Origin: UBA10205 sp035289625
Lineage (GTDB): Archaea > Iainarchaeota > Iainarchaeia > Iainarchaeales > Iainarchaeaceae
Length of the DNA stretch: 43,011 nt
Assembly (NCBI GenBank): GCA_035289625.1
Contig: DATDWP010000020.1
Location: 1 to 43,011, forward strand
Reading direction: 5' to 3'
Both the position numbers and the translations under genes were made by a program. The notes beneath the pieces are model-generated. The model was not told where the DNA came from. It ran no database searches and was given only the letters and a program-made list of their open reading frames with translations. How positions within the stretch are numbered: position 1 is the stretch's first letter; the number at the start of each line of letters is the position of its first letter. Shown here one piece after another: positions 7,939 to 16,409 of the stretch.

Positions 7939-8505
7939 TTATACTCTTAGCGAGCCACGAAAAGCCCTAGCGCCATAGTAAGATTCTGCACCGTTGTGAT
8001 ATATGAAGACTTTATCGTAGCGGCGATCACCAAAGAGGGCGCCGCCGAGTTTTCTAATTTCAATTGGTGTTTCCACCCAGCTCGAGGTCTTGGTATCGAA
8101 ATTTCCGAGTTTTTGCAACTCTTCATATTGTTCTTGCGTTAAAATTTCAATGCCCATGGCATCTGCCATATCAATAGCGTTATTTTTCGGTTTATGTTCT
8201 TTTCTTGATTCCAGCGCTTCGCGGTCGTAACAAATACTTCTACGCCCATTAGGACTTTCCTCTGAACAATCATAAAAAATGTATTCGCCTATCTTTTTAT
8301 CATGGCTAGTAACATCAGGTTCGCCGCCGGTTCTTTCCATTTCATTAAGTGACCAGAGTTTTTCAATATTAGCTTGCAGCTTTGCTTGTACTTTTGCCCA
8401 TTCAATTCCTTTATGGCGGTTCATGTTTTTCTCAAAACGACCTTTCAGCACGCTTAGTAATCCTTCACATTGTTTTGGTGACAGTTCTTTTTTGACCTTG
8501 GCCAT
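7939..8505 (-). CDS. DUF4256 family protein
   Basis: The protein (188 residues from the ATG at 8505) fits the DUF4256 family closely. It shows FEKNMNRHKGIEWAKVQAKL, LWSLNEMERTGGEPDV, EYIFYDCSEESPNGRRS, CYDREALESRKEHKP, a LGNFDTKTSSWVETP stretch and a C-terminal FRGSLRV. The function is unknown; the family is found mostly in bacteria. An in-frame TTG at 8511 follows a GGGTGA sequence and could start translation. The ATG is preferred because GTTTATAAAA (8527-8536) lies about 26 bases upstream, implying a leaderless start. The near-consensus sequence among poorly conserved neighbours suggests recent acquisition from a bacterium. Confidence 0.88.
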   Translation of the reverse strand: MAKVKKELSPKQCEGLLSVLKGRFEKNMNRHKGIEWAKVQAKLQANIEKLWSLNEMERTGGEPDVTSHDKKIGEYIFYDCSEESPNGRRSICYDREALESRKEHKPKNNAIDMADAMGIEILTQEQYEELQKLGNFDTKTSSWVETPIEIRKLGGALFGDRRYDKVFIYHNGAESYYGARAFRGSLRV

Positions 8506-8526
8506 AATCAATTATATTCACCCTAA

Positions 8527-8536
8527 GTTTATAAAA
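8527..8536 (-). promoter_or_regulatory. TATA-like box of the DUF4256 gene
   Basis: Read on the minus strand this is TTTTATAAAC, centred about 26 bases upstream of the ATG at 8505. It points away from the separate TATA-like box of the divergent glutamate dehydrogenase gene. Confidence 0.6.
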
Positions 8537-8557
8537 TCCATTATGCAACCCAAAGCA

Positions 8558-8570
8558 TTTTTAATATAAA
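8558..8570 (+). promoter_or_regulatory. TATA-like box of the glutamate dehydrogenase gene
   Basis: TTTTTAATATAAA lies 17-29 bases upstream of the ATG at 8587. No Shine-Dalgarno sequence precedes that start, so a leaderless mRNA is likely. Confidence 0.6.
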
Positions 8571-8586
8571 AAACCCAAAAGTATAG

Positions 8587-9849
8587 ATGGAAGCAACACA
8601 GCAAAAAAATGAAGTAGTGTGCAAGGTTTGCAAAGCACATCTTGAAAACACCGCAAAAGTGCGCCACCTCACAAAAACCCAAATGCTGCTTTTACACCAG
8701 CCAAAGCGCGTGATAAATATCAATATTCCACTAATAATGGATGATGGGAGTTTGCATGTTTTTCCTTCATATAGAGTGCAGTACAATGACGCGCGTGGGC
8801 CAACAAAAGGAGGCATTAGGTTTCACCCGGATGTTAATATGGAAGAAGTAACAGAGCTTGCATTTTTGATGGCGCTAAAATGTGCTGTTGTAAATATTCC
8901 TTTTGGGGGGGCAAAAGGCGGGATAGCAGTTGATCCAAAAAAACTAAGTGAAAAAGAACTCGAGCGCCTTAGCAGGGCATACATTGCAGAGTATGTGGAT
9001 TTTTTAGGCCCAAAAAAAGATATTCCTGCCCCGGACATCAATACAGATGCAAAAATAATGGGCTGGATGCTGGATGAATATGAAAAAATAAAGGGCACAA
9101 AGTCGCCAGGAGTAATTACAGGAAAGCCGCTCTCGCTTGGGGGAAGTGAAGGAAGGCTATATTCAACTTCTCTTGGAGGGGCAATTACGCTACGGGAGTA
9201 TTTGAAACAATTAAAAAAGAAAGAGAAAAACCTCACTGTTGCAATCCAGGGGTTTGGAAATGTAGGGTCACATCTTGCGAGAATTTTACATGCAGAAGGA
9301 TACAAAATAGTGGCAGTGTCGGATTCAAAGGGCGCAATATATGGCCCAAAAGGGCTTGAAGTAGAAAAATTGATTGAAGATGGTAAGAAAGGCAAACGAG
9401 TGCAAGATTACCATGTGGGCAAAAAAATTTCAAATGAAGCGCTACTTGAACTTCAAGTTGATATTTTGGTACCGGCAGCTGTTGAAAATGTGATAAATGA
9501 AAAGAACATGAAAAAAATTAAGGCAAAAATTATTCTTGAATTGGCAAATGGGCCGGTTACCGCTAGCGCAGATGAGTACTTTGAGAAAAAAAATGTAACA
9601 ATTTTGCCGGATATTTTGGCAAATGCGGGCGGGGTAATAGTTAGTTATTTTGAGTGGGTGCAAAACCTAGCAAATACTCATTGGAGCGAGCAGAAAGTGA
9701 ATTCAAAACTAGAAGAGCATATCCTCAAAGCTTTTGGAGACATTTCACAACTATGCATCAAAGAGAAAATATCGTATAGAAAGGCGGCATATATTTTGGG
9801 TGTATCGCGAATTTTAGAAGCAGAAAAGAACCGGGGCCAGTATTTATGA
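8587..9849 (+). CDS. gdhA: Glutamate dehydrogenase (Glu/Leu/Phe/Val dehydrogenase family)
   Basis: This enzyme interconverts glutamate and 2-oxoglutarate plus ammonia with NAD(P)(H). It would feed amino groups to IlvE and other aminotransferases. Its 420 residues equal the usual length of the hexameric archaeal/bacterial enzyme. Visible features are YRVQYNDARGPTKGGIRFHP, substrate-binding LKCAVVNIPFGGAKGGI with the catalytic-site lysines K98 and K110, PAPDINTD with D150, and the dinucleotide motif QGFGNVGSH near 221-229. The N-terminal CKVCKAHLE segment before the conserved core holds two close cysteines, unusual but not clearly a metal site. Leaderless start at 8587. The next gene overlaps its TGA by ATGA. 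Confidence 0.94.
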   Translation: MEATQQKNEVVCKVCKAHLENTAKVRHLTKTQMLLLHQPKRVININIPLIMDDGSLHVFPSYRVQYNDARGPTKGGIRFHPDVNMEEVTELAFLMALKCAVVNIPFGGAKGGIAVDPKKLSEKELERLSRAYIAEYVDFLGPKKDIPAPDINTDAKIMGWMLDEYEKIKGTKSPGVITGKPLSLGGSEGRLYSTSLGGAITLREYLKQLKKKEKNLTVAIQGFGNVGSHLARILHAEGYKIVAVSDSKGAIYGPKGLEVEKLIEDGKKGKRVQDYHVGKKISNEALLELQVDILVPAAVENVINEKNMKKIKAKIILELANGPVTASADEYFEKKNVTILPDILANAGGVIVSYFEWVQNLANTHWSEQKVNSKLEEHILKAFGDISQLCIKEKISYRKAAYILGVSRILEAEKNRGQYL

Positions 9850-10205
9850 AAAAGCCAAAAGATGTAGCATCATATATTTTAGCAGCGCCAAAAGAGGCGC
9901 GCGGAAAACTAAAAGACATTCGATCCGCAATAAAAAAAGCCGCACCATCTGCAATTGAGAGCATTAGCTATGGAATGCCATATTATTCTTACAAAGGACG
10001 ACTTGTTTACTTTGCGTGCGCAAAAGAGCACATAGGGCTCTATATCCCGCCTCCAATTGTAGAGGAACATAAAAGCGAACTAAAAAACTATAGCACTTCA
10101 AGGGCTACAGTGCGCTTTCCCCTTGGCCAAAAACTCCCTCTTTTGCTTATTAAAAAACTTATAAGGGCTGCTGTAAAAAACAACGACCAAAGAAACGGCA
10201 AATAA
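9846..10205 (+). CDS. DUF1801 / YdhG-like protein
   Basis: This 119-residue protein has the DUF1801 pattern. An N-terminal helix (DVASYILAAPKEARGKLKDIRSAI) is followed by the strongly kept SISYGMPYYSYKGRLVYFACAKEHIGLY core, then PLGQKLPLLLIKKLIRAA. The domain resembles frataxin/YdhG and has been called an iron-chaperone-like domain, but its role is not settled. The ATG overlaps the glutamate dehydrogenase stop as ATGA, so it is expressed from the same message. A functional link to glutamate metabolism is not evident. Confidence 0.85.
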   Translation: MKKPKDVASYILAAPKEARGKLKDIRSAIKKAAPSAIESISYGMPYYSYKGRLVYFACAKEHIGLYIPPPIVEEHKSELKNYSTSRATVRFPLGQKLPLLLIKKLIRAAVKNNDQRNGK

Positions 10206-10482
10206 GAAGCATTAGCCCAAAAGCAACATACATGGCAAAAAAATAGCTTTAAATATCTAAGGCAGGCTAATTGTTATTGATTTTGATGGCAAGAAGGGAT
10301 TTACTTTGGATCCAAAAATTCTAATTTAGCTAGCTATCTGAATTGCTCTGATTCTTATTTCATAAAGTTTTTTGCACTCTATTCATTTTTGTGGCAAACA
10401 TTGTTACATCAATGGAAAACTTAAGACCGCACCTCTGCCAAGTCCAAACTAAAGTATGATAGGTTGGCAAGAGGCCTTTTGT
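10206..10482. other. Gene-free region upstream of tRNA-Trp
   Basis: These 277 AT-rich bases show no convincing gene. A TTTAAATAT run near 10249 resembles a TATA box, and a 12-codon frame (10286-10324) with one Trp codon follows it, but neither has further support. TATGATAGG near 10454-10462 lies about 26 bases before the tRNA and may be its promoter. Confidence 0.4.
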
Positions 10483-10558
10483 GGGGTCATAGCATAACCT
10501 GGTAGTGCAACTGGCTCCAGACCAGTTGATCTGGGTTCAAATCCCAGTGACCCCACCA
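10483..10558 (+). tRNA. tRNA-Trp (anticodon CCA), no intron, CCA encoded
   Basis: A full cloverleaf can be drawn. The acceptor is GGGGTCA (10483-10489) paired with TGACCCC (10548-10554). The D-arm is GCA...TGC. The anticodon stem ACTGG/CCAGT (10510-10514 / 10522-10526) closes loop CTCCAGA with anticodon CCA at 10517-10519. A 4-base variable loop follows, then T-arm CTGGG-TTCAAAT-CCCAG. Discriminator A is followed by a genomically encoded CCA. The 37/38 intron seen in many archaeal tRNA-Trp genes is absent. It ends 70 bases before trpE. Confidence 0.96.
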
Positions 10559-10573
10559 TTTTCTTTCTACTTC

Positions 10574-10580
10574 AAATATA
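10574..10580 (+). promoter_or_regulatory. Possible TATA-like box of the trp-aro operon
   Basis: AAATATA lies 16 bases beyond the tRNA-Trp gene and about 52 bases before the trpE ATG. If used, it would give a leader of roughly 26 nucleotides. Co-transcription with the tRNA is the alternative. Confidence 0.4.
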
Positions 10581-10628
10581 CAAAGTACAAAGGAAAAAAT
10601 GTAAATGCACAAATGAAGGCAATTCCAC

Positions 10629-12230
10629 ATGATAGGGACTGAAAAACTGCAGGCAGCAAGACCTGGAAACTTAGTAACATTGCACGAAGAGATTAGCGCA
10701 AGCATTGATGCTGCAGAATATTTTACGAAAATTTCCGATTATGGAAAAAAACCGGATAGCTTGCTTTTTGAGAGCGCAGATATTATAACAAAATACGGGG
10801 AAAAGAGCATTGGCTCAGCTAATCCTTGCATTAAGGTTAGGGGCAGGGACGCAAAATTTGAAATAATTGCCTTAAATGACCTTGGCAAAAAATTCCTTGC
10901 CTCAATAAAAGATGACTTTTCATTTTGTGAGAGCGTGAAGTTTTCTAGTTCAAAAATTTCAGGAAAACTCGAGTCTAGAGCAGAATTTTTAAGCGAATCA
11001 GAAAGGCTTAGGCAAAAAACCCATGCCGATATTCTGCGCGCAGTTGCATTCAAGTTCGTGCCGGTATACAAGCCATTTGCAGTATGCGGGGGGTTGATGG
11101 GCGCAATTGCATATGATTTTATCGACCAATTTGAAAAATTGCCAAAGAACAAAAAAGATGTCTTGAATGAACCTGATTATGAAATGAATTTTTATGACAA
11201 TATTTTTATAGCAGATCACAAAAACGGCAAATTATTTTTTGTTGCAAATGCACTAATATTTAATGAAGAAGATAAGGACAGTGAACTTGCACGCTGCTTG
11301 AAAATAATTGAAAATTATAAAACAGCACTGGGTTATGAGACATTTAAAAAAAATTCTACTGGGCAAAAAATTTCGGTTAGTTCAGATACTTCAAAAGAAG
11401 AATTTATCAAAATTGTCAAGGAGCTAAAGCAAAATATTCTTGCAGGCGATATTTTCCAAGCGGTTGTCTCAAGAACACTTGTGGCAAATTACAGTTGCGA
11501 GCCATTTGATGCCTATGTTGCGCTAAGGTCAATTAACCCAAGCCCTTACATGTTCTATTTCAACACCAGCACTGGAATTATTGTAGGAAGCAGCCCTGAA
11601 ACATTCCTAAAAGTTGAGGGCGAGAAAAAAAAGAGGGTGGAGATTCGCCCAATTGCAGGTACAAAACCGCGCGGAATTGTCAATGGGGAAATTGATCAAG
11701 AACTAGATGGTAGATATGAGGCGCAATTAAAAAATGACAAAAAAGAATTAGCAGAGCACACTATGCTAATTGATCTTGCAAGAAATGATGTTGCGCGCGT
11801 GTGTGAAGCCGGTTCAAGAATTTGTGAGATGCCATACTCGATTGAAAAATACTCCCATGTGCAGCATCTTGTTAGCAAGGTTAGCGGAATTTTAAAGCCA
11901 GACCTTGATGCTCTGCATGCCTATCTTGCATCAATGAATATGGGCACTCTAACAGGCGCGCCTAAGGTTGAGGCAATGAAACTTTTGCGGCAAAAGGAGA
12001 AGACAAGAAGGGGGTTTTATGGCGGAAGCATTGGCTATCTTACACCTTCTCGGGATTTTGATTCGGCAATAATAATTAGGAGCATAAAAATGCAAAAAGG
12101 CAAGGCATATGTACGCGCAGGGGCAGGGATTGTATTTGATTCGGACCCTCAAGAGGAATTTTTAGAAACGCAAAGAAAGGCACAGGCATGTATTGCCGCA
12201 CTAGAAACTGCACAGAGGGCAAGAAAATGA
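10629..12230 (+). CDS. trpE: Anthranilate synthase component I
   Basis: With TrpG this makes anthranilate from chorismate and glutamine, the first step of tryptophan synthesis. The 533-residue protein has the N-terminal regulatory segment NLVTLHEEISASIDA and SLLFESAD (near 43-50), equivalent to the LLES motif that binds inhibitory Trp. The chorismate-binding domain shows GDIFQAVVSRTL, SPETFLKV, IRPIAGTKPRG, ELAEHTMLIDLARND, MGTLTGAPKVEAM and RRGFYGGSIGYL. Aminodeoxychorismate synthase is related, but the trp neighbours settle the call. It opens a twelve-gene operon in which trpG overlaps its stop by ATGA. Feedback inhibition by Trp is predicted. Confidence 0.96.
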   Translation: MIGTEKLQAARPGNLVTLHEEISASIDAAEYFTKISDYGKKPDSLLFESADIITKYGEKSIGSANPCIKVRGRDAKFEIIALNDLGKKFLASIKDDFSFCESVKFSSSKISGKLESRAEFLSESERLRQKTHADILRAVAFKFVPVYKPFAVCGGLMGAIAYDFIDQFEKLPKNKKDVLNEPDYEMNFYDNIFIADHKNGKLFFVANALIFNEEDKDSELARCLKIIENYKTALGYETFKKNSTGQKISVSSDTSKEEFIKIVKELKQNILAGDIFQAVVSRTLVANYSCEPFDAYVALRSINPSPYMFYFNTSTGIIVGSSPETFLKVEGEKKKRVEIRPIAGTKPRGIVNGEIDQELDGRYEAQLKNDKKELAEHTMLIDLARNDVARVCEAGSRICEMPYSIEKYSHVQHLVSKVSGILKPDLDALHAYLASMNMGTLTGAPKVEAMKLLRQKEKTRRGFYGGSIGYLTPSRDFDSAIIIRSIKMQKGKAYVRAGAGIVFDSDPQEEFLETQRKAQACIAALETAQRARK

Positions 12231-12820
12231 AAGAAATGAAAATTCTGCTCATTGATAATTTTGATTCCTTCACCTACAATTTGGCGGATGAATTTGAAAA
12301 AAGAAAATGCACAGTGCAGGTGTATAGGAATAACACTCCAATACAGCGCATCCGGGAAATTGTTGAAAAATTCTCTCCAGGCCTTATTGTAATATCCCCC
12401 GGGCCCTCAACTCCAAAAAAAGCCGGAAATATTATTGCAATAATAAAAGAATTTGCAAAGGCAATTCCTATTTTTGGAGTATGCCTTGGCGAGCAGGCAA
12501 TTGTGGAAGCTTTTGGCGGGGTAGTTTCACGCGCGCCTGAAACAATACATGCAAAGCCTTCAATGGTTTTGCACGATTCAAAAGGCATATTTGCAAATAT
12601 AGAAAACCCTATGCAGGTTGGAAGGTATCACTCGCTTTGCGCAACAAAAGTCCCAAAATCATTAATTGTTAGCGCGCGCTCAGAGTCAGGGGTTGTAATG
12701 GCAGTTCGCCATAAAAAATATTTAGTTGAGGGAGTGCAGTTCCACCCGGAAAGTATCCTAACCCCGCAGGGAGGAAAAATAATTGAAAATATTTTGCTTA
12801 TGGTGGAGGGTCAAAAATGA
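12227..12820 (+). CDS. trpG: Anthranilate synthase component II (glutamine amidotransferase)
   Basis: This class I glutamine amidotransferase supplies ammonia to TrpE. The 197-residue protein begins MKEMKILLIDNFDSFTYNLA and has the oxyanion segment ISPGPSTPKKAG, the nucleophile elbow FGVCLGEQAI (Cys) and the His-Glu pair in VQFHPESIL. I placed the start at the ATG at 12227, which overlaps the trpE TGA as ATGA and has a GAGGG ribosome-binding sequence 9 bases upstream. A longer frame reaches back to 12188 inside trpE but only adds non-family residues. An ATG at 12236 is a second option. It could also serve folate synthesis if shared with a PabB elsewhere. Confidence 0.95.
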   Translation: MKEMKILLIDNFDSFTYNLADEFEKRKCTVQVYRNNTPIQRIREIVEKFSPGLIVISPGPSTPKKAGNIIAIIKEFAKAIPIFGVCLGEQAIVEAFGGVVSRAPETIHAKPSMVLHDSKGIFANIENPMQVGRYHSLCATKVPKSLIVSARSESGVVMAVRHKKYLVEGVQFHPESILTPQGGKIIENILLMVEGQK

Positions 12821-13830
12821 TCCAAGAGGCAATTGCAAAAGCAGTAAGAAAAGAAAATTTATCAAAAGAGCAATCAAAGCAGGTTTTTGATGAAATCATG
12901 AAAGGGCAAGCAACTCAGGTTCAGATTGGTTCATTTATTACAGCGCTTGCAACAAAAGGTGAGAGCGCTGATGAAATTGCAGGGGCAGCATACTCTCTTC
13001 AAGAGCATATGCAAAGGGTTGAATGCACAAAAAGTACTGATATTTTAGATATTGTCGGAACCGGAGGAGATGGAAAGGGAAGCTTTAATGTTTCAACTGC
13101 AGCCGCAATTGTTGCAGCAGGCGCAGGGTGCATTGTTGCAAAACATGGGAATAGGGGGTTTTCATCAAAGAGCGGTTCAGCTGATGTTTTAGAGGCACTT
13201 GGAGTCAATGTGCAAACAACGCCTGCTAGAAATTCACAAATCCTCTCAAAAATTGGTTTTGTATTCCTCTTTGCCCCTCTGCACCATCCTGCAATGAAAT
13301 ATGCATCTGCACCAAGAAAGGAAATAGGGATCCGCACAATTTTCAATATCATTGGCCCTCTCTCAAACCCTGCTAGCGCCTCAACATATCTAATAGGAAC
13401 ATACTCGGAAGATATTGCAAAAAATATTGCGAGGGCGCTCCTTTTAATGAACGTGAAAAAGGCACTCGTAGTAACAGGATCTGGTTATGATGAGGCAACA
13501 CTTAGCGGCAAGAGCATTATTTTTGAAGTTCAAAATGGGAATATAGTAAGAAAAGAATTCACACCTCAAAGTTTTGGTTTTTCAATCTCGCGCGAAGATG
13601 AATTTTCAATATCAAACCCGCAAGAATCTGCAAAAATTATTATAGGAATACTCGAAGGCAATGAATCGGGGCCACGAAGAGATATTGTTGTACTAAATGC
13701 AGGGCTTGGAATTTATGCAAATGGAGTTGCAAAAACAATGCAAGAGGGGATTGAACTTGCAAAGAAGAGCATTGATTCTAGAAAAGCGCTCTCAAAACTT
13801 GGCGAACTTGTAGAGGAGTCGAATAAATGA
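12817..13830 (+). CDS. trpD: Anthranilate phosphoribosyltransferase
   Basis: This enzyme transfers the phosphoribosyl group of PRPP to anthranilate. The 337-residue protein has the helical N-terminal domain (LSKEQSKQVFDEIMKGQATQ). The PRPP loop is DIVGTGGDGKGSFNVST, the anthranilate-site segment is KHGNRGFSSKSGSADVLEALG, and HHPAMKYASAPRKEIGIRT and NIIGPLSNPA follow. All are typical of TrpD rather than of thymidine phosphorylases. Length and motifs are standard and nothing is missing. It overlaps trpG and trpCF by ATGA at each end. Confidence 0.96.
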   Translation: MIQEAIAKAVRKENLSKEQSKQVFDEIMKGQATQVQIGSFITALATKGESADEIAGAAYSLQEHMQRVECTKSTDILDIVGTGGDGKGSFNVSTAAAIVAAGAGCIVAKHGNRGFSSKSGSADVLEALGVNVQTTPARNSQILSKIGFVFLFAPLHHPAMKYASAPRKEIGIRTIFNIIGPLSNPASASTYLIGTYSEDIAKNIARALLLMNVKKALVVTGSGYDEATLSGKSIIFEVQNGNIVRKEFTPQSFGFSISREDEFSISNPQESAKIIIGILEGNESGPRRDIVVLNAGLGIYANGVAKTMQEGIELAKKSIDSRKALSKLGELVEESNK

Positions 13831-15227
13831 ATTTTTTGGAAAAAATGCGCGCGCAAAAGCGCAAAGAATTGGCTCAAAAAAAAATAAGAATGCCGATTGG
13901 AGCCCTTTTGGAAAAAGTCCACAGGGCAGATAGGTCTTTTGGAAAGTCTTTAAAGGTTTCAAAAGGCACGGTTGCACTAATCGCAGAGTTCAAAAAAAAC
14001 TCCCCTTCAAAAGGGAAAATAAACAATTCAGCTTCGCTAAAACAATACATGCCGATTTATGACAAATATGCAACTGCAATTTCAATTCTCACTGAAGAGA
14101 AGTATTTTGGGGGGAAAATAGAATATTTGAAAGAGGCACGCAAATACACCAATAAGCCGCTTTTACGAAAGGATTTCATTTTGGATTCCTACCAAATCTA
14201 TGAAGCGCGAGCAAATGGGGCTGATGCAATTCTTCTCATTTGCGGCTTTATACCTTTAGCAAAATTAAAACAGCTTGTGAAAATTTCTAGTTCATTAGGA
14301 ATGGATTCGCTTGTTGAATGTGATAGTGAGAGTACGCTAAAAGATGCGCTGCAGAGCGGATCTGATATTATTGGGATAAATACAAGAAACCTAAAAACCC
14401 TTAAAGAGGATTTTTCATCATTTTTTAAAATTGCAAAAAAAATACCAAAAAAAGTGCGAAAAAAAATTACTCTTGTGTGCGAATCGGGGATTTATTCAGC
14501 TCGGCAAATTAAAGAGTTAGAGGGAATTTGCGATGCGGCTCTTATTGGAACTTCAATAATGTCATCCCCTGTTCCCCAAGTAAAGCTACGGGAATTTGCA
14601 CAAAAACCACTTATAAAAATATGCGGAATCACCGCTAAAAAAGATGCATTACTAGCTGTCCAATATGGAGCAGATGTAATTGGCCTAAATTTTTACAAAA
14701 AAAGCCCACGGTACATAAACGTTGAAAGAGCAAAAGAGATTGCAAAAGCAGTAAAGGGCAAGTGCCTTGTGTGCGGGGTATTTGTGAACGAAAAAATTAC
14801 AAAGGTCAAAAAAATTTCACAAAAAATCGGACTTGATATGTTGCAATTCTCAGGTGATGAGAGCGCTCAATATTTTAAAAATGCATCAAATGATTTTTCC
14901 GGGAGTATCATAAAGGCGGTACATATAAAAGACAAAAATTCAATTGGGCAAATAAATAATTATGGGAATGCTGATATAATGCTTGATAGTTTTTCTGCAG
15001 GATATGGCGGAAGCGGCAAAAGGTTTGATACAAAATTGTTGGATGCAAAAAAACTTACAGGGAAAAATATCATTTTTTCCGGAGGACTCAATGCAAACAA
15101 TGTAGCGGGAATCATTAAACGATTTAGGCCGTTTATGGTGGATGTGTGCTCGGGAGTTGAAAAATTTCCGGGGAAAAAAAGCAACTCTAAAATGAGGGAA
15201 TTTTGTAAAATTGTAGAAGGGTTTTAG
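13827..15227 (+). CDS. trpCF: Fused indole-3-glycerol-phosphate synthase / phosphoribosylanthranilate isomerase
   Basis: Two TIM barrels are joined in one 466-residue chain. Residues 1-258 are TrpC: IAEFKKNSPSKG near 52-63, LLRKDFILD near 112-120, SLVECDS, GINTRNL and CESGI carry the catalytic lysines, glutamates and asparagine. Residues 261-466 are TrpF: KICGIT with the catalytic Cys near 266, ADVIGLNFYKKSPRYI, and the catalytic Asp in VDVCSGVE near 439. The two steps convert phosphoribosylanthranilate to indole-3-glycerol phosphate; TrpF acts first. This C-F order is that of enterobacterial TrpC, whereas archaea usually keep separate genes. The linker is only a few residues. The stop abuts the trpB ATG with no gap. 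Confidence 0.95.
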   Translation: MNFLEKMRAQKRKELAQKKIRMPIGALLEKVHRADRSFGKSLKVSKGTVALIAEFKKNSPSKGKINNSASLKQYMPIYDKYATAISILTEEKYFGGKIEYLKEARKYTNKPLLRKDFILDSYQIYEARANGADAILLICGFIPLAKLKQLVKISSSLGMDSLVECDSESTLKDALQSGSDIIGINTRNLKTLKEDFSSFFKIAKKIPKKVRKKITLVCESGIYSARQIKELEGICDAALIGTSIMSSPVPQVKLREFAQKPLIKICGITAKKDALLAVQYGADVIGLNFYKKSPRYINVERAKEIAKAVKGKCLVCGVFVNEKITKVKKISQKIGLDMLQFSGDESAQYFKNASNDFSGSIIKAVHIKDKNSIGQINNYGNADIMLDSFSAGYGGSGKRFDTKLLDAKKLTGKNIIFSGGLNANNVAGIIKRFRPFMVDVCSGVEKFPGKKSNSKMREFCKIVEGF

Positions 15228-16409
15228 ATGAAAGGTTATTTTGGAAAATACGGAGGGCAATTTGTACCGGAAACACTAATGCCGGCAGTGAAAGAGTTAG
15301 AAGCCGCATTCAATAAATACAAAAAGGACAAAAAATTCAACAAAGAACTTGCGGGCCTTTTGCAAAATTTTGTAGGAAGGCCAACCCCTCTTACTTTTGC
15401 GGGCAATTTAAGTGAGCAGTTCGGATGCAAAGTGTATTTGAAGCGCGAGGATTTGTGCCACACCGGGGCGCATAAAATAAATAATGCAATAGGGCAAGCT
15501 CTAATCGCAAAGTACATGGGCAAAAAAAAGGTGATTGCAGAAACAGGTGCCGGGCAGCACGGTGTTGCAAGCGCGGTTGCGTGCGCAATGCTTGGGCTCT
15601 CATGCACAATTTACATGGGCACTGTCGATATGAAAAGGCAAGAGCCAAATGTTGTGCGAATGAAACTTGCAGGCGCGCAAATAGTGCCGGTTGAGAGCGG
15701 GTCAAAAACTTTAAAGGATGCGATAAATGAGGCCATGCGCGACTGGACTGCAAATGTCAAAACTACGCACTACCTTTTAGGTTCAGTTCTAGGGCCACAT
15801 CCATACCCTTCAATGGTTGCTCATTTCCAATCAATTATCGGAAAAGAGGCGCGGCAGCAGATATTAAAAAAAGAAGGAAGGCTTCCGAGAGCAATTATTG
15901 CATGCATTGGAGGCGGGAGCAATGCAATTGGGATATTCAAGGCATTTATCCCGGATAAGGGAGTTGAACTAATAGGGGTTGAAGCCGGAGGAAGAGGAAT
16001 TGAGAGTGGAGAGCATGCAGCGCGCTTTGCAGATCCAAAAATTGGCAGAAAGGGAATTATACATGGCACACTCACTTATGTTTTGCAAAATGAGGATGGG
16101 CAAATATATAATACGCATTCAATTTCAGCAGGGCTTGATTACTCGGCAATTGGCCCCGAGCACTCATATTTGCGCGAAATCGGAAGGGCAAATTATGCAT
16201 ATGCAACAGATCAGCAAGCACTCGAAGGTTTCAAATTGCTCTGCGAAAAAGAAGGGATAATACCCGCACTTGAGAGCAGCCATGCAGTAGCATATGCGAT
16301 TGAATTTGCAAAAAAATGCAAAAAAAACGATATTATAATAATAAATATTTCAGGAAGAGGGGATAAAGATCTTGAAAGTATAAAAGGAAAACTTGGGGGG
16401 CAACTATGA
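15228..16409 (+). CDS. trpB: Tryptophan synthase beta chain (TrpB1 type)
   Basis: This PLP enzyme joins indole to serine in the last step of tryptophan synthesis. The 393-residue protein begins FGKYGGQFVPETLMPAVKEL and has the PLP lysine K83 in HTGAHKINNA and catalytic Glu in AETGAGQHG. RQEPNVVRMKLAGAQ, the phosphate loop CIGGGSNAIG and SAGLDYSAIGPEHSYL follow. These are TrpB1 features (alpha-partnered form), not those of the longer TrpB2, and trpA follows immediately. The ATG directly follows the trpCF stop, and the stop overlaps trpA by ATGA. Confidence 0.97.
   Translation: MKGYFGKYGGQFVPETLMPAVKELEAAFNKYKKDKKFNKELAGLLQNFVGRPTPLTFAGNLSEQFGCKVYLKREDLCHTGAHKINNAIGQALIAKYMGKKKVIAETGAGQHGVASAVACAMLGLSCTIYMGTVDMKRQEPNVVRMKLAGAQIVPVESGSKTLKDAINEAMRDWTANVKTTHYLLGSVLGPHPYPSMVAHFQSIIGKEARQQILKKEGRLPRAIIACIGGGSNAIGIFKAFIPDKGVELIGVEAGGRGIESGEHAARFADPKIGRKGIIHGTLTYVLQNEDGQIYNTHSISAGLDYSAIGPEHSYLREIGRANYAYATDQQALEGFKLLCEKEGIIPALESSHAVAYAIEFAKKCKKNDIIIINISGRGDKDLESIKGKLGGQL

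Noticed and set aside
10286..10324. 12-codon frame MARRDLLWIQKF upstream of tRNA-Trp, considered as a trp leader peptide
   Set aside because: Only one Trp codon, no tandem codons, no attenuator hairpins seen, and a tRNA gene lies between it and trpE.
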